Positions 14,501 through 22,455 of a DNA stretch of 64,000 bases are shown piece by piece. Source of the stretch: Brienomyrus brachyistius (taxonomy: Eukaryota; Chordata; Actinopteri; Osteoglossiformes; Mormyridae); assembly GCF_023856365.1 (NCBI RefSeq), contig NC_064537.1, positions 9,126,324 to 9,190,323 on the forward strand, written 5' to 3'. Numbering within the stretch: position 1 is the first letter of the stretch; each line of letters begins with the position of its first letter. Position numbers and translations under genes: made by a program. The notes beneath the pieces were generated by a model. That model saw only the letters and a program-made list of their open reading frames with translations. It ran no database searches and was not told the origin of the DNA.

Positions 14501-15656
14501 AAGCATTTTGGGAAAGAATACAAAGGAATTAACAGGGGAAAAGGCATCTACTGCTCCTTTCTCTTCTTTACATGCTTATGGTTTGACATTAGTCTAACAC
14601 GCGGGCGGCCAGTCTTACCCGCGAAGGGCCGGTGTGTGTGCAGGTTTCTGGGGTAACCTTTAGGTCAGCTGTTCACACCCAGGTGTGAGGACTCTTCAGC
14701 CAATCAGTCCTCTAATTACTGACCTAATTAGGGAGTTGCAGCGAAAACCTGCACTGCTTACCTTTGCGGGTAAGATTGCCCATCCCTGATCTAACACGTT
14801 TTACCTTTCTGCCTCTCTCTTTAGGGGGTTTGCTGCGCTCCTCTCCTCAGACGGGCCAGCTTTCTGTAGGGGGCTCGCAGGTGGCTGTTCTCCAGCGCAC
14901 CCTACAGGTCAGCCTGCTGCACTGCAGCTAAAATTTTATACAAATACTTGCATAAAAGGTTTCATCTGTATCTATGGAAACCACTTTAGCAGCTTACAGT
15001 TTTTCATTCCTTAATTTAATATATTATCCCCTGTTGCGCACACGTTGTTGTTGTTATCGTCATTATCATCATCATTATTATTATCGTGATTATTATTGCC
15101 AATCATGCTGATATAGCCCTTTTCCTCCATACTAATAATTCCTTTTACGCCTTTTTTTTTGCTAAAGGCTCGCCTTGGTAACGCCAGCTCCACGGCAGCC
15201 CCCTCCCCTGTGAGCAGCTCTAACCCGCAGCCCTGCCCCCTGCCCCCCTTGCCGTCGCCGCCCCCGCTGCTGGCCCGCCTGCCTCCTGAGGCCCTGCACA
15301 CCTCTCCTCCGCAGCAGCCGCAGCTGAAGCTGGCGCGCGTGCAGAGCCAGAACGGCATCGTGTTGTCGTGGTGCGTGGCCGAGACGGACCGCAGCTGTGC
15401 CGCGGTGGACAGCTACCACCTGTACGCCTACCACCAGGACGGGGCCGCCCTGGCCGGCGGGCTGTCCCCGGCCTCGCACTGGAAGAAGATCGGCGAGGTG
15501 AAGGCGCTGCCCCTACCCATGGCCTGCACGCTCACCCAGTTCGTCTCCGGCTCCACGTACTACTTCGCTGTCCGCGCCCGAGACGTCTATGGCCGCTTCG
15601 GCCCGTTCTGCGACCCCCAGTGCACCGACGTCATTGGTTCTTCTTCGTCCAGCTAA
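1171..15656 (+). CDS. atf7ip: atf7ip, 3' portion (eight exons; 5' end outside window)
   Basis: ATF7-interacting protein (MCAF1) is a nuclear cofactor that binds and stabilises the H3K9 methyltransferase SETDB1 and recruits it to MBD1- and SUMO-marked chromatin. Eight exons with GT-AG borders and matching phases (0/2, 2/1, 1/1, 1/0, 0/1, 1/1, 1/0, 0/stop) give 541 codons including the stop. The order is a Ser/Thr/Ala/Pro-rich linker, an acidic SUMO-interacting motif ([10 protein letters not shown]), a Ser-rich stretch, a proline-rich stretch and a terminal fibronectin III domain with hallmark strings such as [16 protein letters not shown] and [10 protein letters not shown]. That last domain is nearly diagnostic of the ATF7IP family. 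The SETDB1-binding region lies upstream in the known protein, so it is outside the window. The paralogue ATF7IP2 is the alternative, but the adjacent grin2b favours ATF7IP, since ATF7IP2 neighbours GRIN2A in human. Confidence 0.93.
2161..2253 (+). pseudogene. BED-type zinc finger fragment of a hAT transposase
   Basis: One reading frame gives [19 protein letters not shown] followed by [12 protein letters not shown]. The C-x2-C pair and later His are the first half of a BED finger, the DNA-binding head of hAT transposases. The frame is lost shortly before the inserted Tigger element. It is a fragment with no start or catalytic domain. Confidence 0.6.
2271..2795 (+). mobile_element. Tigger/pogo-type non-autonomous element (525 bp)
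   Basis: The termini TAGTGATCCC and GGGATCACTG are inverted repeats flanked by TA (2269-2270, 2796-2797), the pogo/Tigger target. Near 2423 there is a recognisable transposase N-terminus, [20 protein letters not shown], that soon ends; the rest of the gene is deleted. A (TTA)n microsatellite at 2553-2588 lies inside. Confidence 0.75.
2553..2588. repeat. (TTA)n microsatellite
   Basis: About 12 tandem TTA triplets within the Tigger element. Confidence 0.9.
3782..7897 (+). other. atf7ip intron, remainder
   Basis: Mostly AT-rich sequence without exons. A CpG- and GC-rich block at about 7120-7500 stands out, with open frames on both strands but no recognisable protein, so I treat it as non-coding. 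Short open frames at 4474-4713 and 5817-6074 show no family resemblance. Confidence 0.5.
7898..7971 (+). CDS. atf7ip: atf7ip exon (74 nt) with tandem acceptor
   Basis: Encodes [16 protein letters not shown]... after completing an Arg codon, and ends at the strong donor GTGAGT (7972). The acceptor reads CCAGCAG. Splicing at 7898 or three bases later at 7901 both keep the frame, the second dropping one residue. It is part of the disordered Ser/Pro/Ala linker. Confidence 0.78.
8681..8836 (-). mobile_element. hAT-type MITE, copy A (156 bp)
   Basis: Terminal inverted repeats CAGGGGTGGCCAATCA and TGATTGGCCACCCCTG, flanked by 8-base duplications GTCTAGAG (8673-8680) and GTCTAGAA (8837-8844). The 8-base duplication and CAGGG terminus point to hAT. 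It is the same family as 14600-14788 but in the opposite orientation. Confidence 0.82.
9139..9795 (+). CDS. atf7ip: atf7ip large linker exon (657 nt)
   Basis: The frame is open from the acceptor CCCCTAG (ends 9138) to the donor GTACGC at 9796, with phase 1 on both sides. It encodes about 218 residues of Ala/Ser/Thr/Val/Pro-rich sequence that include hydrophobic Gln/Leu strings such as [17 protein letters not shown], as expected for the central disordered part of ATF7IP. A second AG at 9189-9190 would give a wrong-phase junction, so 9139 was chosen. A 236-codon antisense frame across the exon is a composition shadow. Confidence 0.85.
10930..11110. repeat. 21-bp minisatellite
   Basis: Eight to nine tandem copies of a unit built on GGGGTCTCTCTCTGGC plus GCCCT. 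Two units have a 3-base insertion (GCGGCGCC). The 21-base period keeps every frame open, which explains the open frames here. It lies in the intron just before the 41-nt atf7ip exon. Confidence 0.92.
11169..11209 (+). CDS. atf7ip: atf7ip micro-exon (41 nt)
   Basis: The exon is bounded by CTCTCCACCAG and GTAAGG and encodes (D)[13 protein letters not shown]. It enters in phase 1 and leaves in phase 0, matching both neighbours. It lies about 60 bp after the end of a 21-bp minisatellite, so repeat-length changes could affect its branch point or pyrimidine tract. Confidence 0.78.
11210..13835 (+). other. atf7ip intron
   Basis: No exon recognised. A degraded dispersed-repeat fragment lies at about 11503-11640 (CATCCATCTGCCATAATTGC motif, then a piece resembling the 'gaggaagcc...aacttgcaa' end of the family seen at 55.4-56.0 kb). 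Short A and T homopolymer runs at 13130-13150. Confidence 0.5.
13836..13899 (+). CDS. atf7ip: atf7ip exon encoding the SUMO-interacting motif
   Basis: Encodes [21 protein letters not shown] (split here as ASRTNSSGA + [12 protein letters not shown]). A hydrophobic V-I-D-L core followed by an acidic run is a classical SUMO-interacting motif. The equivalent motif in human ATF7IP binds SUMO and helps recruit it to sumoylated MBD1. The acceptor is CTTGTAG (ends 13835) and the donor GTGAGA (13900). Confidence 0.88.
13997..14143 (+). CDS. atf7ip: atf7ip Ser-rich exon (147 nt)
   Basis: Acceptor CTGTATAG and donor GTAGGC. It encodes 49 residues with a run of nine serines followed by [19 protein letters not shown]. 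It is phase 1 on both sides, so skipping it would keep the frame. The Ser run is built from TCG/TCC/TCA/TCT codons and may vary in length. Confidence 0.82.
14600..14788 (+). mobile_element. hAT-type MITE, copy B (189 bp)
   Basis: Its core (GGGGTAACCTTTAGGTCA, GACTCTTCAGCCAATCAGTC) is the reverse complement of the core of copy A at 8681-8836. Flanking duplications GTCTAACA (14592-14599) and ATCTAACA (14789-14796) differ at one base. Its inner inverted repeats are longer than those of copy A. Confidence 0.8.
14825..14907 (+). CDS. atf7ip: atf7ip exon (83 nt)
   Basis: Acceptor CTCTTTAG and donor GTCAGC at 14908. It encodes [19 protein letters not shown] followed by VAVLQRTLQ. It enters in phase 1 and leaves in phase 0 into the terminal exon. 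Confidence 0.8.
15168..15656 (+). CDS. atf7ip: atf7ip terminal exon: proline-rich linker and FNIII domain
   Basis: Acceptor TTTTTTTTTGCTAAAG (ends 15167), stop TAA at 15654-15656, 162 residues. The first ~50 residues are Pro/Ser-rich. Residues ~55-155 form the C-terminal fibronectin III domain: [15 protein letters not shown], then [46 protein letters not shown] and [10 protein letters not shown]. In human ATF7IP this domain contacts partners such as MBD1. The exon is markedly GC-rich compared with the surrounding introns, which is common for terminal exons here and is not evidence of transfer. Confidence 0.96.
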   Translation, partial: ARLGNASSTAAPSPVSSSNPQPCPLPPLPSPPPLLARLPPEALHTSPPQQPQLKLARVQSQNGIVLSWCVAETDRSCAAVDSYHLYAYHQDGAALAGGLSPASHWKKIGEVKALPLPMACTLTQFVSGSTYYFAVRARDVYGRFGPFCDPQCTDVIGSSSSS

Positions 15657-15926
15657 ATGACTCTATGGGAGCATCAGGGAGGAGTTTCTGTGCCTGGATG
15701 TTGGGGGGGTTTGGGGGTTTCTTTAATAATTCAAGGCAAAGACATGCAGGACAGTCAAAGGGCATTCTGCAGGTTCGTTTGGTATCCGACTACACGTTGG
15801 TCACCCGGAACCATTCAGGAAGTGTTGAGGGGGTCCCAGTGTGCCGCTCTGAAATTCGCACGCAGTGAACGCGTCTTAATTCCATTCAGTCACCGATGCA
15901 GTTTCGCTTGTCTCCTATGTTTTATA

Positions 15927-15932
15927 AATAAA
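15927..15932 (+). promoter_or_regulatory. proximal poly(A) signal
   Basis: AATAAA 271 bases after the atf7ip stop codon. Use is inferred from position only. Confidence 0.6.
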
Positions 15933-16076
15933 TGTTTTGAACATTTGTAAAAAGCATTACCGGGATTGCACAGAAATGCTCCACTACAGTATGTTCTAAT
16001 TAGAAACTAAATGTATAAAGGTGTTAATTTTTTTATTTTTTGTCTGGTAACCAGACTTTATAGGACTGAAAATGAA

Positions 16077-16082
16077 AATAAA
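16077..16082 (+). promoter_or_regulatory. distal poly(A) signal
   Basis: AATAAA followed about 20-35 bases later by TTCTTGTTTTTTTTTGTG, a good downstream U/GU-rich element. It looks stronger than the proximal site. Confidence 0.65.
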
Positions 16083-16224
16083 GATATTTAAAGAATACAG
16101 TTCTTGTTTTTTTTTGTGTAACCATTTAGCGTGATTGTACTTTAAAAAAATGTTTAATCAAGTAATTATCAGATCAGCAAATTTTCCACCCGTCTAGGTC
16201 TGGGAGGGTGGGGTAGATTATGCA

Positions 16225-16275
16225 AAACTGAGATTTAAATCCCCCACTTTCAAGGTGGGAGGCAACAGTGCTACA
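16225..16275 (-). repeat. tRNA-derived SINE fragment
   Basis: GATTTAAATCCCCCACTTTC and AAGGTGGGAGGCAACAGTGC match, base for base in long stretches, the reverse-orientation SINE head at about 63385-63456. Only the tRNA-like part is left. Confidence 0.5.
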
Positions 16276-16279
16276 GTAC

Positions 16280-17176
16280 CAACTTATCAGAATCTCCAAA
16301 TAAACAGAAATGGAGCTAGCCGCGCTGCAGAACATAAGTATGTACTGCATAACACTGACCAACACATTGAATTAACCCCAGCACATAATCTGTGTTGGGG
16401 GCTTCATGAAATGGGCCTTCCCTGGCCGAGCAGCTGCATGCAAGCCTCAGATCACCATGTGCAGTGTGAAGCGTGGGATGGAGTGTAAAGCACGCCACCA
16501 CTGGACTCTGGACCAGTGGAAATGTGTTCTGTGGAGTGACGAATCATGCTTCTCTGTGTGGCAGTCAGATGGAAGAATCTAGGTTTAGCGAATGCCAGGA
16601 GAACGATGCCTACCTGACTGCATGGTGTCACCTGTGAAGCGGGGGAAGATGGATAATGTCATGGGGTTTCTCAGGGATTGATCTAGGCTCCTTAGTTCCA
16701 GTGAAGGGAACTCAATGCTATAGCGTACCAAGACATTTTGGACAATCCTGTGCTTCCAACTTTGTGGGAACAGTTTGGGGATTGAAGGCCGTGTTCTGTT
16801 CCAGCATGACTGTGCCCCAGTGCACAAAGCAAGGTCCGTAAAGACATGGTTGGGAGTGTTTGGTGTGGAAGAACTTGACTGGCTCACACAGAGCCCTGAC
16901 CTCAACCCCATCGAACACCTTTGGGATGAACTAGAACAGAGACTGTGAGCCAGACCTTCATGTCAAACATCAGTGCCTGACCTCACAAACACTCTTCTGC
17001 ACGAATCGGCCGAAATTCTCACAGACACACTCTTGCGGAAAGCCTTCCCAGAAGAGTGGTGGCCGTTAGCGCTGCGTAGGAAGGACCAGCTCCATAGTCA
17101 TGCCTACATATTTAGAATGGGATGTCATATAAGATCCTGTAGTTGTAATGGCCAGGTGTCCCAATACTTTTGTGCG
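16280..17176 (+). mobile_element. degenerate Tc1/mariner element
   Basis: Broken frames show Tc1 transposase landmarks in order: VLWSDESCF (first Asp, ~16530), FQHDCAPVHKA (second Asp, ~16800) and SPDLNPIEHLWDEL (Glu, ~16890). This is the DD34E catalytic layout. Several stops and frameshifts make it inactive. It ends near CCCAATACTTTTG, the usual inner end of this family's terminal repeat; the left terminus is not clear. Confidence 0.82.
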
Positions 17177-17280
17177 TATGGTGTTGGCTACCGCAACATA
17201 AAAAGTGGAAATATGAGAATCAAAATGGATGACATTGTATTGACCAACAGGTGCTTTAAACAGATTTAAACATCAAACAG

Positions 17281-20200
17281 CATAATTTGGGTATTAGATC
17301 ACTGTGGCCACCCTTCCCGTTTAAATTTCCCATTTCAAAACAGATTTCCAAATGCATTTTTTATTATTTTTTTTCACGAATTATTCACAATTGTATGACT
17401 TTACCTAAATTCCCTGTTACTTGAGAGTTTTAGGCTAAGTGCCTGTCTGCGAGGTTAAAAATGTCCTCCTTTCATTCTGATCTGCATCATGTTAGGATTA
17501 AGTGTGAATCTTGGGCCCCTATTCCGCCGCATGTGTTCCGCTTCACTTCAGGAAACGTGAGGAGGACCCAGTGAATCCGGCCACATCTGCAAACGTAAGA
17601 GGAAGGAATGACATCGTCCGCAGTCTGACTTTCCACCATAATATCACACCATGCTGACAGCTATGTGATTAAGCTCTGAATCCACCCAGAGAACGATATG
17701 CATGCCGAGTGTATTAAAGCTCTCCAGGACCGGGCGTAATTATGTGAGGATGTCGAGATCAAACACACGCTTGGCTCACCGGCCACAGTGACTCATGCCG
17801 GGTTCACGAGGCTCCAGTTCAAAACTAAACCTGGGAAGTGACTCATATAATTGATAAAAAGCTTTGAAAGAAAATAAAGATGAAAAGTCCCGGAAAGCCA
17901 ATGAGCACGTAATGAGCGTAAATCCTTTAACGTTATTGTGATGATTCCTGAATGTTGTTTTTATTTTATAGTATGTATCATTTAGTTACGAGTCACTGTC
18001 AGACTTCTCAGTGACACATTTTAATCACATTTGGCCAAAGAGTAAAAAAAAAAAAAAAAAAATCCTTAGGATTTCAATTTTAATCAGGTTAAATTTAGGA
18101 TTTCTTGAAGTGAATCTTAAGTTGGCGGCTTTGGTAAAACTCCAGCCATTAACCGTGAGTTAACACATTGGCAGATCCTAGACCAGTCATGTGTACACAC
18201 ACAGCAGAAGACAAAGGGATGGCATTTTGCCCATTTTGTTATATAATGTCCCAGTCTTATTTTTTCTACACTGGATTGTTTTAATAACTTAATAGTATAT
18301 AAGTGCCAGTGGTATTTGAAAGACATTTACAACCTACAACATATAGGCTGTGGGCGCAGTTGAGTGGGAGTGCGTGCTGTTAAAGGGGATCATTATTTTC
18401 TGTTTAGTTTAGTCTTGGACACCCTCCAGTGTTAGCTTCAGTGCCCCATGCACACTGCACAGAAGTTAACCAGAATCTGCCAATGTGTTGTGGAAATCCA
18501 CCCAAATCCATTAAAATCTCTGGAATTATCTAAAAACCCGACTTAAAGATTCTTCTCGTCGCCTAGAAGACATGGGGGGGGGGTCTGGGCCCAGTTTACC
18601 TACCCAGTTTGGAGCATCTTCTCAGGTTGCTGGACGCTGCTTTCTTTGCCGCTCCTGTAATGAATAAGAGAGCAGTTGTGGTAAATCCTTCAGCCTGTTA
18701 ACTAACAGTTTGACAACGTCATGCCACCTCACAGTATTTTCACATAGAATTAAGAGCCGCTATTTTAGCTCACTGTATCTAATGTCACCTGCCTGGGTGC
18801 CTCTGGACGTGAACCTCAACTGAATGGAAGCTGGTAAACCTGGAAAATGGACCAAGCCATATATGAGACACCGCTCACTACCCTAACGACAAAACACAGT
18901 CACATTTCACTCTTAATTCTAGCTAGACCAAAGCCTATACCATTATATCTGAATTTTGTAAGGTTACTTTGCCCAGGGGACATGGGCAGACAGTCAAACT
19001 TGTACCTACAACATCTACAGAGTGTCCATCCCTGGCTTAATCCACTGTGCTGCTGATTATTCTCTTCTTGACAAACTATGCAAAAAAAATTACAGTTTGA
19101 CTGCACAGATTTTAAGTTAACAAAAAATGTATCTGGAAATAAATAATTTTCCACAAAGTTGAAGGCAAAGGCCACTTTTTTTCCTGGTAGATGTGAAGAA
19201 CAGATCTATAAGCATGTCTTTTGTGCCTCTAGACTACAGTTGTGGGGAAAAAAGTAGGTCAGACTTACTTTGTATAATTTTAGAGGGTTTTCAAACCCCC
19301 GTTTATAATCTGTGTGTCCTTGAAGCCCAAGTGTTGGAAGGATTTCTGTGCCAGTTCGCTTCTACCCTTTCCATGGTACAAATGGCTGGCTTTCGTCACA
19401 GCCTGCTGTGCCTGTATTATTGCATTATTATTTTTTTCGGCCTAACAGATGCTTTCATCCAAAACAGCTGGCACTGTTCACAACTCTCCCCTTTTCCAAT
19501 CTCCATGTGCACTGAAGCACTTTCAGGAGAAGCACCTTGATCAAGGGTACGACTATGGCTCCTCTCCAGGCAATTTCGATTTCAGTCCTCCTCATCGCCA
19601 GTCCGGCTTCTTAACTGCTACGCCACCTGCTGGCCTGATGGCGCCGGTAGGAATTATGCTGTTAAAGCTGCCAGTATCCATGGGGACCTCCTACAGTGCA
19701 CCTGAAGATGACCTGTGTGTAGCTGTAATGACTCAGTGCCTGGAGCCGATTTCAGAAAGGATGAGCCTGTACTCAGGGACCCACAGCAAGTCCATAATTT
19801 TGCTCCCTACCGTGGATTGTCTGGCAGGAAGCTGGGAGGGAGCAAAACCATGGACTGTCTGTGGGTGCCCTATCTGCCATGCACTGTTGTCCAGTTTTCC
19901 TTCTGCCTTTGTAATCAATCTAATGTTTGTACCACAATTCGCTTATTCGTTTAAAGAGTCCTGCCCCTCATCATTATTCGCGTGTGGATTGTTTATCAAA
20001 AACTTTCTTTTGCTGGAAACGTTCCTTCTCCAGCTGCCCGATGGAACGCAGACCTGGAATCACACATTATTATAATGTCTGTAATTTGCATATTTCTTTT
20101 CTTCTGCTCTCCTCGTTCTCGCTCTCTTCTTCTCTGCCTCTGCTCGGTAGATGTTAGTCTCTCCGTTCTTTCATCTTGGCTTCTCCTCCTCGCCTGCGGC

Positions 20201-21390
20201 TCATTTAAGCTGTTGTTATGATACCGGCCGCATGGGGACGGAATAACACAAGTTTAACTCGGGGTGCCTGACAGCGCAGCCACATGGGTAATGATTGAGC
20301 TCTTTGTACCGCTCTCCACAGCCACCGCGAGGTGTTGTTACTACAATTATGGACGTATAATATCAAATAATGAATATCACACGATAAACATTTGAACTGC
20401 AATTAACCGATTACTGTTTTATGCTTTGATTGTAGCAGCTTAGTGGCAAATGTAGGTATTAGTTTGTTTCATGCTGAAACCATCAACAAGTGCTGCAACA
20501 TTTCTGCTATTGTGATTTTCTTTTCCTGTTTGCAGAGGTTGATGAGTAGCACTTTATCCGATTCTGTCTTCCTTGTATTTGTGCTCAGATTTACAAAAAT
20601 GGAAATCTTCTCCAGATGAGATGCAGCAAGAGCCGCGTGCCAAGCCAGCCAGCATGGAGAGAGCGGCAAAAGCCAGAAGGGCGAGCAGAGGCTGGAACGG
20701 GGGCTACGGAAATGGGGACCAGTGAACATGCAGACGGAAATCGGTGGGGGGTACGGACAGGCCATGCACAGAGGATCGGTGAAGGAACATGTGTTATATG
20801 ATGTCATAACCGACAGGACACAACTCCGGGGGTGGGGGGTAATGCTAACAAATGACGCTCTGTGCTACTACGAGACATAATCAGCGAGGAAAGATGAGCA
20901 ACAGCCAATCGAGAATTTGCTCTGCATTCCTCCTGCTGCCACTCCCGTTCACCTGATATAATAACTAACCCTTTCCACCAGTTCATATTTCTCTTCAGAA
21001 TGGCATGTTGCGTTTTCCTTGCACTTCCTCAGTCAATGCAGCACTATATTGTCCTAAATGTTGTTCTAATGGACGAGAAGTTATGCAGTATTTTCTCTGC
21101 TATTGGGAAACGTCGTTGGCTTCTTCCCGTTATTTACCGATCCCTAACGACAACACTGAAAATGAATCCAAAGATTATTAATTAAAGCAAATAAATGAAT
21201 GCCGGTAATTTTACTTAGAATTGAGGATTACCTACAACTAGTAAAATGTACACACGGTGTGTAAAATGACATTTTACACTAAAGACATGTGCCCAGATAC
21301 ATCTCTTTTTACAGCAGGGGGAGCCGTTCACTTTTAATTCTTAATAAAAGCTTGTTCCTTGACATTTGTTGCAAAAAGCCCCCCCTTCCC
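17281..21390. other. intergenic sequence between atf7ip and grin2b
   Basis: No gene recognised. The stretch 17530-17960 is moderately complex with homeodomain-like cores (GTGATTAAGC, GCGTAATTATG) and could be a conserved non-coding element, which I cannot test here. An interspersed repeat lies at 19440-19630. Confidence 0.45.
19440..19630. repeat. interspersed SINE-like repeat
   Basis: CAGATGCTTTCATCCAAA at the left is the common fish motif 'agcagatgctttTatccaaag', and the right end (TTCTTAACTGCTACGCCACC) resembles the tRNA-like box seen in reverse. Family name not determined. Confidence 0.45.
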
Positions 21391-21394
21391 CATA

Positions 21395-21630
21395 CACACG
21401 CATACTAATAGTGTGGAACGGCCCACCTCCCGGCCACCCTCTCCCCTGCTTTTCGGGCGAGGGAGGGAGAGGAAGGAGCGAGGCAGCGCGATTTCAGTCG
21501 GCGTCCTTTCGCGCTCGGCAGAGAGTAGCGCTGCTGCGACAGGCGACGGTGCCCGGCGCCCTGCGCACCTGCTAGCCTCGGTGACGCTGCAAACACTCTC
21601 CACACTCCAGCTGCCTCTATAGCGCCTCAT
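21395..21630. promoter_or_regulatory. CpG-rich block, candidate grin2b promoter / first exon
   Basis: A GC- and CpG-dense island in an AT-rich setting, containing GGCAGCGCG, GCGCTCGGC and GTGCCCGGCGCCCTGCGC. It is the densest CpG block between atf7ip and the grin2b coding exons, 17 kb before the first coding exon, which fits the long non-coding 5' end known for GRIN2B genes. No transcript evidence is available, so this is inference. Confidence 0.35.
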
Positions 21631-22337
21631 TGCTGCTACAGCGAATGGCTGTTTATTATTTTTATTCCGGATACTATCTTCTTTGATAGATAAAAGAAGG
21701 CAGAAGAGAAACAAGGGAGAGGGGAAATCACTGATGACCCCCCTCCCTCAAAAATAAGAAGGAAACACGGAAGCTTCTGGAGTATTCATTTTTTTCTTTA
21801 GATTTTTGTTCTTCTTTTTCCTCATCGTGGTGCTGGGAGGTGCTTCATCTTTCCATTTACTCGCGATCTCCCTCCTCTGCCTGCTCATCTATTTCTCTAT
21901 CTACCTAGTCAACAATTTCTACTATGTATGAGTGACAAATGGGGAGGACGATATAGAAAGGGGGGAGAGTTTTTTTTTGGGGGGGGGGTTGTCTTTCATT
22001 TTCCCTTTTCATCCTTTTTTCTGTATCTGTCCCGCTTAATCCTTCTCTCCATCTCTTCATTCCCTCTCTATATTCACCCCCTCCCCATTTCATTGCCCTC
22101 TCCTCTTTCCCTTCCCTCAGTCCCTCAGAGCCTCTTCTCCAAAAGTCTGATTCATTTAAAGATTAACTTTTTTGGCAGATAATTTTAAAGAGATCTTTTT
22201 CTAAAAAATACGCCTCCTCATCAATGATTTTATTTTTTCCTTTTCCTTTTCTTCTCCCTCCACCTTACGCATCCCTGTGTTGGGGGATTCTGTAATGTAT
22301 TTATAGGTAGGTTTGACGATTGTTTAGTGTTTGTCTA

Positions 22338-22455
22338 TCTGTCGGTCTGTGTGTGTGTGTTTGTGTGTGCGTTACGTATACACGAAACACGCATTAACAC
22401 ACACACGCACACACACACACACGCACACATAAACACACACACACACACACACACG
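22338..22455. repeat. (GT)n followed by (AC)n, inverted dinucleotide tracts
   Basis: A GT-rich run (about 22340-22372) is followed after a short spacer by a long AC-rich run (about 22386-22454). Confidence 0.85.

Larger units (their letters stand above)
15657..16105 (+). other. atf7ip: atf7ip 3' untranslated region
   Basis: Follows the TAA stop. Two AATAAA hexamers occur in the next ~430 bases, the second followed by a T/G-rich element, so cleavage near 15950 or near 16100 is likely. No further coding potential is seen. Confidence 0.75.
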
